Below are positions 24,667 through 37,640 of a DNA stretch of 64,000 bases, piece by piece. The DNA lies in NCBI RefSeq assembly GCF_000972845.2, contig NC_040029.1, forward strand, positions 4,019,811-4,083,810. Direction: 5' to 3'. The DNA comes from Larimichthys crocea. Lineage: Eukaryota; Chordata; Actinopteri; Sciaenidae. The notes under the pieces are model-generated. The model searched no databases. It saw only the letters and a list, made by a program, of their open reading frames with translations, and had not been told where the DNA came from. The translations under genes and the position numbers were made by a program. Position 1 is the stretch's first letter. Every line of letters starts with the position of its first letter.

Positions 24667-25067
24667 GAAATTCAGGCCTGCTATTTTTACTGTGGTCAAC
24701 TATTTGAAAGAGATAAATGTGACTTTTCTTCTTCCTGTCTCATTGTTTCTTCTTGTATTTCTCGTTAGTATTTTTTTTCAAACCATTACCAGAACTGTCG
24801 CAGTTTGTTAACTAACACAAAGTCTGAATTTGAGTTCAAGAGAGCAAATATTGAGCTTTGTTTCACTGCCATGAAAGTACTGTAATGGCAGCACTCATTA
24901 TTTTTAATGTCAGTGACTATATGGGTGGATATGTGTGAGCACGTAACACATTTCCGATATTTCCTTGTTTTCTGTGGTTACATTTCATCATTAAAAGGCT
25001 GTTAAAATATTCATCGACTGTTTTAGTGTAGATGCTCGTTCACGGGGTAAAACTGTGCAAATCCTGC

Positions 25068-25090
25068 CAATATTACTGAAAGTAATATTG
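25068..25090. repeat. Perfect 10-bp inverted repeat, 3-base loop
   Basis: CAATATTACT (25068-25077), loop gaa, AGTAATATTG (25081-25090). It could form a short cruciform or hairpin. It may simply be chance in A+T-rich DNA. Confidence 0.8.
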
Positions 25091-26020
25091 TGTGGGTGCA
25101 TTGGATTTTAATGTTTCATTTGTATGCTTTTCATACACGCTGAGGATGTGTAAATGTCTGGAGAGACAAGCAAAATGAGTTACAATAAGCACCGAGTTGA
25201 AATGGAAAAAAAAAAAAAGGATGATGCATAAACAGTTAGCGAGTTATGTGAATGAATAATGGCAGAGAATTCACATCTCCCCCAGCTTAGCAGACAAATC
25301 ATATTTCTTTTCTGACCCCGATTCCTTATTTGCAGTTCAGCGTGGTAGTTAACCATCTCGCACACTGACCAAGTGTGCTTTTGTGGCTCCTCACACTGAG
25401 GTTTAACAGCCTGGAGAACATTACTGCCTCCTATGAAACTCGGAAAATTGTGTGTATACTGGGCAGCAGTAGCAGTTTATATACTGTAAGAGCACCGGAG
25501 CATTTATTGCATACTGACACATATCGGTGCCCGCAGGTATAAAGGTTAGGTATAATCGGATACTCCTTTGAGCCTCCTTCTCTGCCCGTACCAACACTTT
25601 CATAGTGCGCAGTAAATGGGCTTCGGGCTTCGTGCTATGATGCTGTTATGGCTTCACTTTAGCCATCATGTTGCCTCTCTCGCTCTGCACTGCTTCCCCT
25701 TCTCTCAGTGGATTCAAATGTCAGTGAAACTCAATTAAATCTCCCAAACACACAACGAATTACTGCAATCCCCTTTGGACTATAAGTTCTTTCTCTCCAT
25801 TATTTAATTCAGATGTAATTAACACAAACATTTAAATTCCAGTTGGTGGCTGCACAAAATTTACATTTTAAATGATGGTTAAAAGTTGTTTTTTTTTATA
25901 ACTACAGGACACACAAAGTCTTCAGTTGGGACACCTAAGCTGATATATTATAAATCATATGTTTGACTGTGTTGGAACAGCTGCTATTGTAAAACCACAG
26001 CCCTTGGATTACAGCACAGA

Positions 26021-26380
26021 ATGAAAATATTAACGTCAACAAGGCCTGTTAGCATTATCATCTATATACCAAGCTTAACATCAGCCATATGCCACATGCT
26101 GCACACAGGCATGCCCGAGCACATCTTCCATCTGTCGGAAGATATTTTAATTCGCATTATGCTCGATGAAGAACAAAAACAATCCTTTCTTCTAATGGAG
26201 GATATTGATTGCAGCCCATTTAACATTCGGTTGCATCAGAGGGAAAATGAGCTCGTGCTGACCTGTGAGGTGGAGATAATACTCACAAAGCATCCCTTGA
26301 TCCCGTATTTTCTGGATAGAGACGCTGCCAAAGTTACACCATTAGGATGAGCAATTAGTTTCTCCAATTTAGAAAATAAC
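26021..26380. promoter_or_regulatory. Candidate conserved non-coding element (contains a 109-codon open frame)
   Basis: The tract is free of simple repeats, with motifs such as 'ttttaattcgcattatgc', 'aatggaggatattgattgca' and 'gagcaattagtttctcc' that look like regulatory DNA. A plus-strand frame runs from ATG 26021 to a stop at 26348-26350. Its 109-residue translation is acidic in the middle but matches no family I know, has no clear splice sites, and both strands look equally constrained. I therefore favour an enhancer over a coding exon, but a small lineage-specific exon is not excluded. Confidence 0.35.
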
Positions 26381-29300
26381 AACAAAAAAAAAAAACACGT
26401 CAGGGAAAGAGCTGTTGCTTAAAAGGCGACAAATCATTTTTACCAGTCGCTACTCAACACCCTTTTCACTGAGATGTTAAATTCTCGGTGTCTTCTTACT
26501 GTAACGCTTTGGCTGAAATGCACAAGAGTTGTTTTTTTTTTTGACACCTAGATATCCTTGTAAACAGTGGCATGAAACTTAAAATCTTTAATTCCGTTTT
26601 TCTCAACCACTCCGATGTGTTACTACTCCGGAGGATCATCCCACAGCGCGTACTATAGAGCGAATTCACTTAAAAAAAGAAAAAGGGGACTATTGAACTA
26701 TAGCTCAGACAGCTAAACCCAACCAAGTACAGCTGGCTTTTCTTCCCCTTCCATATGTTAAGCCCCTTCTCTTTAATAGAATGTCTTTAATCCAGAGGCA
26801 TGTTGTGCAAAGCACTATGAAAAATCATGTTTAGGAGATTAGCATTGCAATCCTCGTTCTTCTCGCCAAAGCTTATCACTTGAGGGGCTTTTTTTTTTTT
26901 TGATGCAGACTGCGGGGCAGCGCTGACTCAAACGTTTGTGTGCATGCGCAAGTGTGTGTGTGTGTGAGTCAGTGTGTCTGTGGGGACCTACAGTACAACT
27001 GGTGCATTACTCAGCAGTTTTGATGCTGGGGGATGTATACAATTCAGACACCCCTCCTTTGGATTTTCCTCTTTTTAACTTTCACTCTCTCTCTCTCAGC
27101 ACGAAATGCTGCTTATGTCGAAGAGCCTGCAGCATTTGCCCTAACTTGGAAGACTCACGACCTCAACGTCGCTCACGGAATAAAAGATGTTGGTGATTGT
27201 GAAGCATCAAAAATCGTATCAAAGCTCTAACTGATCTCGTAACAGCACCAGAAGAATAATGATCCAAGAGTCATGGCCCTACACAAAACGCTCCCCATCT
27301 GGCCTTCCATTGAGTCTGAAATCCCAAGTGTACATGGAGACCCATGCAAACAGCAGTGTAATTAATGTAGTTATCTTGAGAGGCATGTTTAATTGATCAG
27401 AGACCTTAGTTTCCGAGACACACTTGCTATGAATAGTAACACAGCCCAGGAAAGCATTAAGGGAGACTGACTTAGAAAGAGACAGGAGATAAGTGTTCTC
27501 TCCAAAGCTCTAAGACGTCACCAACTTTTTTAATTGTTTCGCAACTTTCGGTTTTAAATTAAACATTCACAGTTTCTTTAGAAAAAAGCTGTCAGATAGT
27601 ATCAAACGAAATCAGTGAGCAATTCTGTATTAACACCGAGTTGCAACCGGTGCTGGCAGTTGATCTGTGATCTAAAATTTGTTTTCCTCAGCAGTGTCTC
27701 AAGACGTTTTAATATGTGCATCCGTAATTTCCGTAACATCTCGCTTGTTTCTCTTGCATTGTTGCATAATTTTCACACAGTGCCTACTTTTGGAATAGAT
27801 CCAGTTCTCTATCTACAGTCTTGGCTTTAATTCTTCAATTCTCAGTCTCTTTGAGGAGCTGCCATTGTGTTTGACGTCAAGGCTCGCTCCCGAACTGTCC
27901 AAATACTTCCCACAAACCTATAAGTAAAGCTATGTATAACAGTTTAAGGAATAAACGAAACTCTACCGGTCAAAATATATTTGCAAGGCTGTTGATATAC
28001 TGCTTGTTTGTTGACCAATCAAGGCTAAAGTTGTAACACAGCCTGACAGACCCAGATTGACTAATACCACATTGCAAGGACAATTTGTACATTATATTGA
28101 ACTTCATTTATGCTAAGTTTACTTCATTTAACGAGATTTATGCACATCATACCAAGGCACAAACAAGTCTTTGAAAAGAGCCCTGCACACGCAATTAGCC
28201 CCAAGCAAATTGGGTCGCTTTGGGACTAATCCACCCATTCTGGCAGTGGATGAGGAAAACAGGTGCAGAGAACCGTCATTTATTTTTAATAGTTACACTG
28301 GTATTGAGCGTTAAGCTTAAACATTAAACTGTGTTTTCATGAGCCCCTTGTAGGCTAAGCTGTTCCCTGAGAGCTAGTGGCTAATTGAAATTGAAATAGC
28401 TCAAGGGCCTCTGGTTGCACCAGTTAAGAACCAGAATCCAGACAGGGAGAGTTTCATTCCTGATCAAAGATTTGAAACAACTCAAAAGCAATCAAGGGTC
28501 TGGAAAAGTTTGTGGGTGGGCGAAAGCTGGAATGCCAATGCTAAAGACAAATGTTGCTCTTTATACTCCACATGTGATGTTTGAAGCTCGACAAGTGAGG
28601 GATAAGATGGGATATTAGGAGGATGTTGGGTTAATCGGAGGAACTGTGGGAGTAGGAATGAGAAAAAGTCACTGCAGTGGACTGGATGACAGTGAAGACA
28701 TCAAGATCCTATATAATGAATGCAAGCCATCACCTCATTGGCCGCATGAGTTAAATTACTGAGGGGTATAGGACTGCCTGAGGGGACAGAGAGAGATCTG
28801 AGGATGGCTAATTCAGTTCCTCGCTGTCAAAAGATGAAACTTCAGAGGGCTGACTGTGACCAACAGAGGGCTTATATTGATGGTATTGCTCTGAAGCCAC
28901 TCCAGCAGTCTTAAGCCTTGAAACAACAGCAGCAACATACGTCATCCTTGCTACATTATGCCTTGACAAGCAATATAGCTGGAGATATTAGGTGAGACGT
29001 TGAGGCCGTATTGATCAGCCTTCACCTGTTGCTCGGCGCTGTGGCTTGACCGCGCCACGGTATTTCACAGGTTTGTAGTCATGTTTTCGATTTAATCACA
29101 TTTTTTGGGTTTTGATGGATGTGTTTTCCCGGAGTGATGAATGGATGCAAACACGACACATTCCACTGCAGCCATTCGCAGTGGACGGCAGAGAGCGGTG
29201 TACGTTTTTTTCGGTCTAGCACAACAGTTGATTTTATTGATTGGTTCCACTCTGGATGAAGGACTGCTAATCAGTGAAATCGCCTGATGGAGAGGGTTGG

Positions 29301-29990
29301 GATAACCTCAGCACACTTGGCTATTCGCTGCACATGACTGCTATACACACTAATGGAACAGACAAATAAATAATTGATTCTCCCAACAGTTTGCTGGGCT
29401 GAACTCTGCACTCAGCACCTTCTGGATGGAGCGGTATCATATTCATACTTTACATCCAGATCTCAGCATGCAAGCATAATTAGAGGGGTAATTTATTTTA
29501 AATGGTAAATCTTGCAGTTGAATAGTTTCAACCCATTGCTATGATACAGCTGGTTAGTTAAGATTAAAGATAGAAAATTCATCTGAGTATTACAACCCAA
29601 AACAGGCAGATACCGTCTTAATTAGAACCTTGTGTCCTTTGGGTGTACTGCTGTATTTGTTGTTACTGTGAGAAAAAAACATCTATTAATCAGCAACCCA
29701 CCCATCACGCCTGTAACTACACGACATGAATATTACAAATTAAATAGCAATTCAGTTGAGACCTACGTTTGCATTTTAGTTTATTACTTTGAAGGGGCTT
29801 ACACGGCCTCCTTTTCAAATGTAACAACACTAAATTGAAAAGCTTTGTTTCATATGTAGCCACAGTGTACTGACCACACCCAAGTACAATTCTACATCAC
29901 TGCAGCAAGGCCTGCCTACACTGGATTTTGATGGTGTTTTAGGATTGCGTTCACATTAATTTGGAGATCTTAACTTTGAGGGTCACCTCC

Positions 29991-30024
29991 AAAAACACTG
30001 GATCCTATACTTCCCATCATAGAC
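29991..30024 (+). repeat. Short relic related to the repeat at 57214-57250
   Basis: The blocks 'aaaaacactggatcctatac' and 'ttcccatcat' parallel 'accctggatcctacagttcc' and 'cacaatgcaa' near 57.2 kb, in the same orientation. This suggests two old copies of one interspersed family. Confidence 0.45.
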
Positions 30025-31202
30025 CCTAAAGTTGATGAGTCTCCATTGAGTCCATGTCAAAATAACATTGATGGGGTTATTTTTGTCATGTTCGATGACT
30101 GTCACATATCAAAAAATTCTAACTAAGTGATTTAAGCTTTCAATTAAATTGTGTAACTGCAGTTTAAAAGTGAAAAAAAAAAAAAAAACATGCTTTAAGG
30201 ATCGATTACATTTTCAAGTTTGGATGTAAACTACGACCTAACGAGATGGGTAGACTTATGTATAAATACCTACAACCAACAACCTATGGCTGCATTTAAA
30301 AAAGCTGGAAGTAGCTGGGATGTCTCACTCTATTTGCAGATAACATTAAGTATGAATTATTTGTATAAAATAAGTATATTAGCAAGATATTATGGTAGTT
30401 TGGCAGGATGCTTTGTTCAATATACTGATAGGATGTCAAATAATTAACTCCCCCTCAACTACTTCTTCTCTGCAGGAACATGTGAAAGCAGGGAGAAAAA
30501 TATCATTACCATTATCTGAAAGTCATCTTATAGAAATTGCTCTCGTTGCAGTGTCGAGGATGATGCACTGAGCCGCAGTGACCCACTGTCCAGGAAGATA
30601 TCTTCAGTGTAACCAAGGCAACTGAGCCAAGTTTTAACATGGACTGAGTTACTTGTCACTGCCTTCGAGGTGACATGAGCATGAATTATAAACGTCCTTT
30701 TTGGATACAGAACATTTCCCCATGCTGGGACTGGAGGAATATGCATACAGTCAACAACTTTTGAGGAAACAGAAGTAAAAACACTCTTTTTTCGGGGGGG
30801 CTCTTAGAAGTCAAAAGCATTTGTCTCTTCTCCCAGCCGTGGCTGTTGAGCACACTTGACACGGCTGTGCTCACACAGGGTTGAGAAACAGCCCACGGGT
30901 GTTTGAAATGTGCGAGTCCCCAGAACTTGCAGAGTTGTGAACGACTGGAGCGAGGCTGGGGCAGCATGTGATATGCGGTACTCGTTACAATTTAGTGTCA
31001 CTCAACAGTTTTATGATCGAATAGATTTTCAAATGCTCAAGAGTAGTCCAGGAGAGAAGATTTTCTTGCCTCTCCGACTGGCTTGACCTTGAAATTTTTA
31101 GGAGATACTCCCTCAATCAGACAGGCCAGACATCCTTTGAACTTCCTGCCACAGCACGTCTCCAGCTTTGACTGGTTAGCTGAATCCTGGTCTATTTTCA
31201 GC

Positions 31203-31281
31203 CGTGGGTTCCCAACACCTGGGTCGTGGGAGCCAGTAAGTAAACCTTGGAGCATTCGCTAGCGGGTTCGAAAGTGTCGCC
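31203..31281 (+). mobile_element. Fragment of a fish 'ggttcccaacctgggtcg' repeat
   Basis: 'gtgggttcccaacacctggg' followed by 'tcgtgggagcc' and later 'gtgtcgccaaaaattgg' resembles a widespread vertebrate short repeat recalled from memory. Only the start is recognisable. Confidence 0.5.
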
Positions 31282-31375
31282 AAAAATTGGACAAAAGTCT
31301 CTGCACATCTCAGTGTGTGACAGGTGCATCGGTGAAAAAGCATAACCTGAATAAAAATGAAATGCCTCTCGCTCA

Positions 31376-31434
31376 CTGCTGGTATTTTTTATTAATCTTC
31401 GACGTTTCGGTCTATTCGACCTTCACTGGGTACA
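31376..31434 (+). repeat. Possible repeat fragment with 'gacgtttcgg...ccttcactgg'
   Basis: 'tattttttattaatcttcga' followed by 'cgtttcggtctattcgacct' resembles a motif found in interspersed fish repeats. The family and ends are not certain. Confidence 0.4.
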
Positions 31435-32744
31435 GGAGCGAGCCTCATAACAGTTCCATACAGCGACGTTGCCTTTCGTTATCCAATCAGAGGGCCGAAA
31501 TATAAATAATGATACATTTATAGGCTGTTTTTGCAGTGATACCCTTGAACCTGGTGCAGTCAGTACTCTGTCTTTTCACTCTTTGTCCTGCTAAGTATAC
31601 CATCAGTACACGAGGTTAACGAGGTCGCCGTTACCACCATTCAGCATTCAGCAGTGAACCAAATCTCCTTGAAATTGCATTGGTGTAATTCTCATTTGTT
31701 TTCCCAGTTAAACCTGTCTGCAAACTCAATGATTAAGTTCTCATGAACACAAATTCAATCTTATGTTCGTGATGTCCAAACAAAAAACATGATCGTTATA
31801 CCCTTAAAATATATATATTTGTATCATTTAATATTTGTGCTTTGCTTGAGTTCAATATCCACATTTTCACCCCACATGAAATACACCCACACTCTTCATG
31901 GTTGTACAGATGTTTTAGTCAGCCTGTCTGATATGTCTGACAGCCTGACAAACGCACTGGACTTTGACATTGAAGTCCAGGCTTGACATCCTCTCACGGG
32001 CTCCATGTGTGCTTTTGGTTGAGGTTAGAAAAACATTGTGGTTTTGGTGAAATGTCATGTAACGCACGTCCTAGATATCTCAGTGAACATCAACGATATT
32101 TGTTGCTGAAAGATCTGTTGTCTTGCAGTCTTTTCTCAATTGATAGAGAGCGCCTTTTTATGTTTTCAGAGATCATGCCTGAACCAAAATGTACATGATT
32201 TGTTGAAAATGAACAGAATCATTTTATCAGTGTGTGATAGCAATTAGGTCCGGGAACAGATGCTCATGCGAGTACGGCAGCAGCACGTGTTTGTGGGACT
32301 ACGTCTAAACAGAACAGTTAAGAAAAATAGTCTGTTTACAGATGAATCTCAGTTTGAACATGTAACTGGAGGAGGTGAAGAGACGTTAATGAAACAGAAG
32401 CAGAAAAGGTAAAATTCGTGTTCCTGTCGTTATGTATTCCAGAGTGAAAGACTTTGAAGTTGTGCAGGATCAACTCCACACTGACCAAAAGAGAACTTTC
32501 ACTCTCTTCTGCAGTGGGAAGCCGTGAGCCTAAACATGCATCAAAGCTGTATTTGAAGTCCTCAGGAAGAGCTGACTTGCAAGGATTTCCTTCTGCAGTC
32601 AGCAGACCTCAAGCCCCACCGAGCATCTATTTAGAAAAAAAAGAAATGTACAGAATTTGTTGGGGTACTTTAAAATGCTGTTGAAGTTAAAAGGTGTCAG
32701 ATTTAACATGATCAATCTACAGAATATGGCTAAGATGGAAGATA
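31435..32744. other. Non-coding tract, nothing recognised
   Basis: Unique-looking sequence. The frames at 31789-32198 and 32454-32684 have no recognisable features. Confidence 0.55.
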
Positions 32745-32933
32745 ATATTGATATGTTTGTTTTCATGAGTGTATAATCACCTGAAAACGAAAATCATTGC
32801 ACTTTTGCGACCGTAGAATGAGCCTAGAGAGGAAACAGGTCCTCTATACTTTCTCTTTTATGCTTGAAAGGGGAGGTTGAGGTGAGGGGTGTTCAGTCGG
32901 TTGCCACTAAATCTTACACACTGGAGCTTTAAA
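32745..32933 (+). mobile_element. Percomorph short interspersed repeat ending 'cttacacactggagcttt'
   Basis: 'tgagtgtataatcacctgaa', 'cgaccgtagaatgagc', 'ttgaaaggggaggttgaggt' and 'gccactaaatcttacacact' occur in the order of an abundant percomorph repeat recalled from memory. The middle is shortened in this copy. It has no coding capacity and is probably a non-autonomous DNA element. Confidence 0.75.
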
Positions 32934-35271
32934 TTTTGCCTAAAGTGCTGTGAAATGTTTTTGCAATTCTTTTTTTTTTCAGTACAAGTACAAGGCATCG
33001 TGTGCTCCGTCGGCCCAAGTTACACTTGTTTTATTTAGCTCACATAATTTGGTTGTTGAAAGGACACAGCTTAGTCGCATAGATTCAATTAAATGAATTA
33101 AATTGGAGTTTGTGTATGTAAATGCAGTTTATCGATGAGATCCAAAGTTTAAGTGGAAACACAACATTTCTACTTTCTTCCCTTGTGTTTTTTTTTTCGC
33201 CACTGTCACAAAGTCCGGATTGCTTTCTGTTTTTTCCTCGGAGCCTAGCTCCGTGATAAAATGATCAATACCACTTTGGAATAAGAGAAAAGAAAGAAGC
33301 ATGTTCAACTGACGAAGTGAACCGTGTCATTATTCTACAACAATTAAAGTGAGCAAACATCCATTTCATCTTGGTAAGTATTTTCACTTTGCACAGGAGC
33401 AACAGCACAGTTTAGTTTTTTTTAATATCTCCAACATAAAATTGGTTTCATGATATTTATCTTTAAATGTGTAAATCTTTTCATCTTTAACAAAATGCCT
33501 CAGCTGTAATTGTTAACAATCAAACCGATTGCCGTCAGAGCGGCCTCACAATAATAGCTCACAATGATCTTTAAACTGTTCCAAACTTTTTTGTTTCTTT
33601 TCCTTCAGGATAGATGATGTTGGGTTGTGGTTTCTCATTAGAGAATAAAGTTTGTGCAGCCTCCAGTTCTGACCTTTAATGTTTTAATCGCTGTGCTAAT
33701 CCCAATTTGACTTATTTATGTTTTTAAGGCAGCAGAATTCGGGTGAAAAAAACAGGATGCGAGGCCGCTCTCCCAATGGCCTCAGCATTTCAGGCTTGGT
33801 GACAGTGATACATTGTGATAAGTTAATTAATATCACAGAGTCTTGATAATGTGTCTGCTGCTCAAGATAACAGTGAAATCATAATAGCCCCAAGCCTCCC
33901 CGGTAATGCCGGCACTTGGCATGAACTGAAGAACATCCCCAGCTCATTTGTGTTTATTTCCTTTTCAGGGATAGACCCTATCGTGCTATTGTTGCAAAAA
34001 ACTTGTGGGGTTTATGCCCAAACTGGTCATGCAATTGTAGCAGCACAAACAAGTGAACATCATCTGTTGCATCAGATGACGCCCTTTGTGACTTCTCAGT
34101 CTATTTTTACAGCCAGAGTATAAAAAGAACTTCATGGCCTTCAGGAAAACTATGTAAGAAAGTGCTGGGTAGTGTTTTGATCCATATTTTCAGGGTTTGT
34201 GTGATGTACACTGCCACAAGAAAAAACAGTACAGATCTCAAGGCAGCCAATTAGAGGCTCGGCTCTTAGCTGCCGCGGCTCTAATTGTCTGGCTACCACT
34301 GAGTCGGCCGGCTCCTCATTAAAAACAAGTTTGGTGACGCACGTTGTGGATTCAATTGCTGAGATTTTGCTCACTGTCAGAGTCATTTTCAGACCAAATA
34401 AGTTTGCAGTGCGGATCATTGGCCTCTGTTTGAAGGAGCTTAAAAGATTTATTTAGAAATGTACAATATTTACTGTTTCTTCTCAGTCGAAGTGCTACTC
34501 TCACATGTGACTTGATGCTAAAACAGATAATGGGATAAGAAAGTATTGTAAGATTTATTTCTTGCTTCGCATTACTTGGTTTCGTATTTGAACTGCACCT
34601 TCACTCCACATTCAGAAGTGAGTACGACTCGTCTCTAATCAGTGACATTTTTACTTCTTTGTCTGATCATATCCTACTGCTTGTCAGTGTCGTACTAATC
34701 GAGATCGACTGCATTTTTACTCAGTCTTGGACAACGAGGACTAGAAGACCACATCCGCTGGGATATCACCAGTGTTTCCATAGTATCACTCGTCTAGTTT
34801 GTCCCACTACAGTTTGATAATGAACTGAAAATACTTTTACACTTTAAACTTTGCTTTTACAGTCTGTAGTTATAGAGCAAACACCTGCGTGGCACAGAAA
34901 ACTAAATAACACATAAATAACTTGACTCATTTCTAATTTTACATTTTCATCACCGTTAACGACTTTTAGCTGCCGCCGCCTTCCTTCACACACACTCCTA
35001 CACTGTTAACCCGAAAGTTCATTCTATGCAAACAGTTTGAGTAAATACCACTTTAAAAGATTAGTTTTATTTCATTACTTAAATAGTACGAGTATATGAA
35101 CAGTGTATGAGTCATTGGGTGTACTCATTTTTGTAAGTTTAACAAACTTAAACTATCAAGTTTCACCTCAGGCCACAGTGCTGCCCTGTTGTGAATCATT
35201 GGAGATTGAGGTGAGTTCTTTTCTCTATTCAAGTGTTAAATTTAAATTTCACTGCCAACTTTTAACATTAG
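32934..35271. other. Non-coding tract upstream of the gene remnant
   Basis: No gene is supported. The frames at 33851-34123 and 34150-34419 (opposite strands) lack recognisable features. I found no convincing promoter for the fragment that follows. Confidence 0.55.
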
Positions 35272-35806
35272 ACTCGCGCAAAAAGTTTGGCTGTCTGTCA
35301 TGTGAACCTTGCACTGAAACTGAATACTTTGCTCATCTGCGGAGTATTCACTTAAAAGGAAATCACAAAGTTGATTGTCCTTATAAAGACTGTACAGTTC
35401 AGAGCAGTGTATACTCCCCTTTCAATGCACACAAGAGTAAAACACAGAGAGCGCATACTTGGAAGAATTTCAAATCTGAAATTATCCACACAGCTGATTG
35501 TAGACAAACTGCTGTTAACCTGAATATCCTCCTTTTGTCTTGTTTCTCGCACTATAGAATCTTAATGAGGGAGACTCTGTGGACCTTCCTGTGGGAATCC
35601 TCTGCTATGAGGACACCAGCGCTGCAAGCCCAGCATCGCCACAACTAAACCCCTCAAGAGTGGGGATCCTCCTCGAGGGCAGCCTTCGAATGGAAGCACT
35701 CACCAACCCACCTTGGGCAGTGTTTGGCTTTATCTACGCACTCTACCTGCAGTACCCGAAATGCTCATGTTTAAATTCAATCAACTTATCCAGGTTTACA
35801 GTGTAG
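35272..35806 (+). pseudogene. Broken fragment of a fish 'SAMD3-like' multicopy gene with Cys/His finger segment
   Basis: Segment 1, about 35272-35500, follows an acceptor-like 'acttttaacattag'. It encodes C-x2-C-x2-C, HLRSIHLK, then DCPYKDC, a VYSPFNAHKSK box and AHTWKNFKSEI, the layout of the N-terminal Cys/His fingers of a large teleost family annotated as sterile alpha motif domain-containing protein 3-like. Segment 2 starts at 35558 after 'tttctcgcactatag', a good splice acceptor. It encodes EGDSVDLPVGILCYED, then VGILLEGSL and FIYALYLQYPKC, matching the conserved C-terminal segment of that family. The segments are in different phases. After YPKC (about 35764-35766) the expected reading continues in another phase, so a frameshift ends the frame at the stop 35804-35806. 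The long central part of the usual protein and a clear splice donor are missing. I infer a degraded duplicate, not a processed copy, because an intron boundary remains. The function of the family is unknown to me. Confidence 0.7.
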
Positions 35807-36446
35807 AAAGTGACTTCCTAATCATGTTGTGTTGCATAGATTTAGTATGTTAGAACACGTGTGGTTTTTGTCTATATTTGTCTTCAGATAAGTAATAATA
35901 ATCTAAGCCTGCATCTAGTCCAGGCAGTATTACATGTATGTTTGACCAAATCCTGTGAATAACTGAGTAGTTTACAATACATGGATTAGACCATCATGAG
36001 TCAAGGCGTTCCTTTAACGGTGATATAAGCAATTGTGCAAACGCTTAACGTGTTGTCATTCATGAGGCGTTTCGATAACATTATGTGATTATGAGATTCA
36101 TTTCTTAGCAAACAGCGCACCTGTCGTCGGGTAAATAATTAAAATCCAGCACACAGTAGAGACAGTAAAGAGTTTTAAACCTCAGTCAACAATTAGAATT
36201 TACAAAGACAGCTGATTAGTGTGAACTAATTAGCAAATTTAGCAGATAGTGAACAGGCTGACTATTGTTTTATAACAATATGTTACTGTTGAGCTGTTGA
36301 ACATGTTTTGCCTGAAAAGGTGTGAACAGACGTTGAGGTGAGGAGGTGACTGCTGGAGCTCTGCTTTGGTAAATCTTTTGCCGTTTTCTAGAACTGAGTG
36401 TTGAGTGTTGAGTTTTCTAAATATGTTAATGTCTGTTTTAATGAAA

Positions 36447-36452
36447 AATAAA
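36447..36452 (+). promoter_or_regulatory. Possible poly(A) signal of the gene remnant
   Basis: AATAAA about 640 bases after the last recognisable codon of the 35.3-35.8 kb fragment, followed by T/G-rich sequence (ttcatttgttcatttgtttt). It could be the relic 3' end of that transcript, but AATAAA is common by chance. Confidence 0.35.
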
Positions 36453-37118
36453 ATCTAAATGAAGAAAATTTCATTTGTTCATTTGTTTTGTAATAATAGA
36501 GATCAACTGATCTGATCAAAATTAGCAGTTTATGGTCGATGCCACCCACGTCAGGTTAAAGCCCCACCTATTCCGAGTTATAGATAATGTGATTGGTTGA
36601 AGAGATTACTTATCCCTATCACAAGAAACTGACACATTAAATATGTGAAAAGGGATATTTGATTCGCAGCTTTACCATCTGTCCACCTTCTCTGAAATGT
36701 TCAGACGCACGCTCCTGTCAGTTTCTATTCATAAACTCAGACTTTTCAATAGCATGCATGATTTTTTTGGTTTGCACAGCAGTGAAACATGTTGGTGCAA
36801 AGTGATATATAGATCTTTAAAGTCCTGTTTGTAGGTCCACGTTACAGCTTTGTTTTATTGGCCTTCTTTTAAAAAACGCACGCTTGACGGCTTCCTGCTA
36901 CGGTTTTGTCTATTTGCAGTAGAAGTGTTGTTTTGGAAACTGGAAAGAAAAAAAAAAGAAAGAGACATCTTCATCTTTTTTCACGTCTGTTTGAATTAAG
37001 ACGTTTCAACCCGAGGGAAAAAAGTGTGAGTGTACTTCATGAATTCACAAACGCACACAGAAAAAGGAAAATATCAAAGAGCTTCACCACCTGATACGTC
37101 GTACGCATACTCTACAAA

Positions 37119-37136
37119 CACACACACACACACACA
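37119..37136. repeat. (CA)9 microsatellite
   Basis: Nine uninterrupted CA units. Confidence 0.9.
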
Positions 37137-37479
37137 GAGTTGTGAACTGGCTAACATCTTCACCGTCACATCCTGAGAACAGAACAATGCAGCTCTGTCT
37201 TAGATGCTATCAGATAATCAGAAGGTGTGAATATGACTAAACCACATCACTACACAACAAAAGGAAATAATACATGGCAGACAATATCCTCATTTGATAC
37301 CATTATATTCTACATCCCAAAAAAAAATGCTGGGTTTATGCTGGGTAAATGCATGAAGGTGGATTCGAACAATAACACAGCTGTCGCTGCGACGTGATCC
37401 AGGCCCCGTCCAGATTTTAAACACCTTTCGAGCGGCGTCGCAAACGCAGAGTTGTAAATGAGCCGCGAGGCTGCGCGAG

Positions 37480-37640
37480 TGAGATAGTGTCAGGCAGACA
37501 TCCTTCCGTCCATCTGTGGTAACTAATTATGTCAGCATCGGCGGCTAATTAGAAAGGGAAAAAACTGTGGAAATGCCAGATGCTGAACACCCAGATCAAT
37601 CAGCCCGGGATATAAAAGTAGCTGCCTGCGAGTAAACGTC
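37480..37640. promoter_or_regulatory. Candidate conserved non-coding element
   Basis: 'gtggtaactaattatgtcag', 'ggcggctaattagaaaggg' and 'ccagatcaatcagcccggg' sit close together in a tract without simple repeats, giving homeodomain and TALE-type core motifs. There is no open frame of note. Conservation is not shown. Confidence 0.3.

Larger units (their letters stand above)
24667..31202. other. Long non-coding tract, partly enhancer-like
   Basis: No gene is supported. It contains a perfect hairpin at 25068-25090, a conserved-looking block at 26021-26380, GT and CT microsatellites at about 26952-26966 and 27084-27098, an A run at about 30174-30188 and a short repeat relic at 29991-30024. Other frames are short and featureless. 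Confidence 0.6.
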
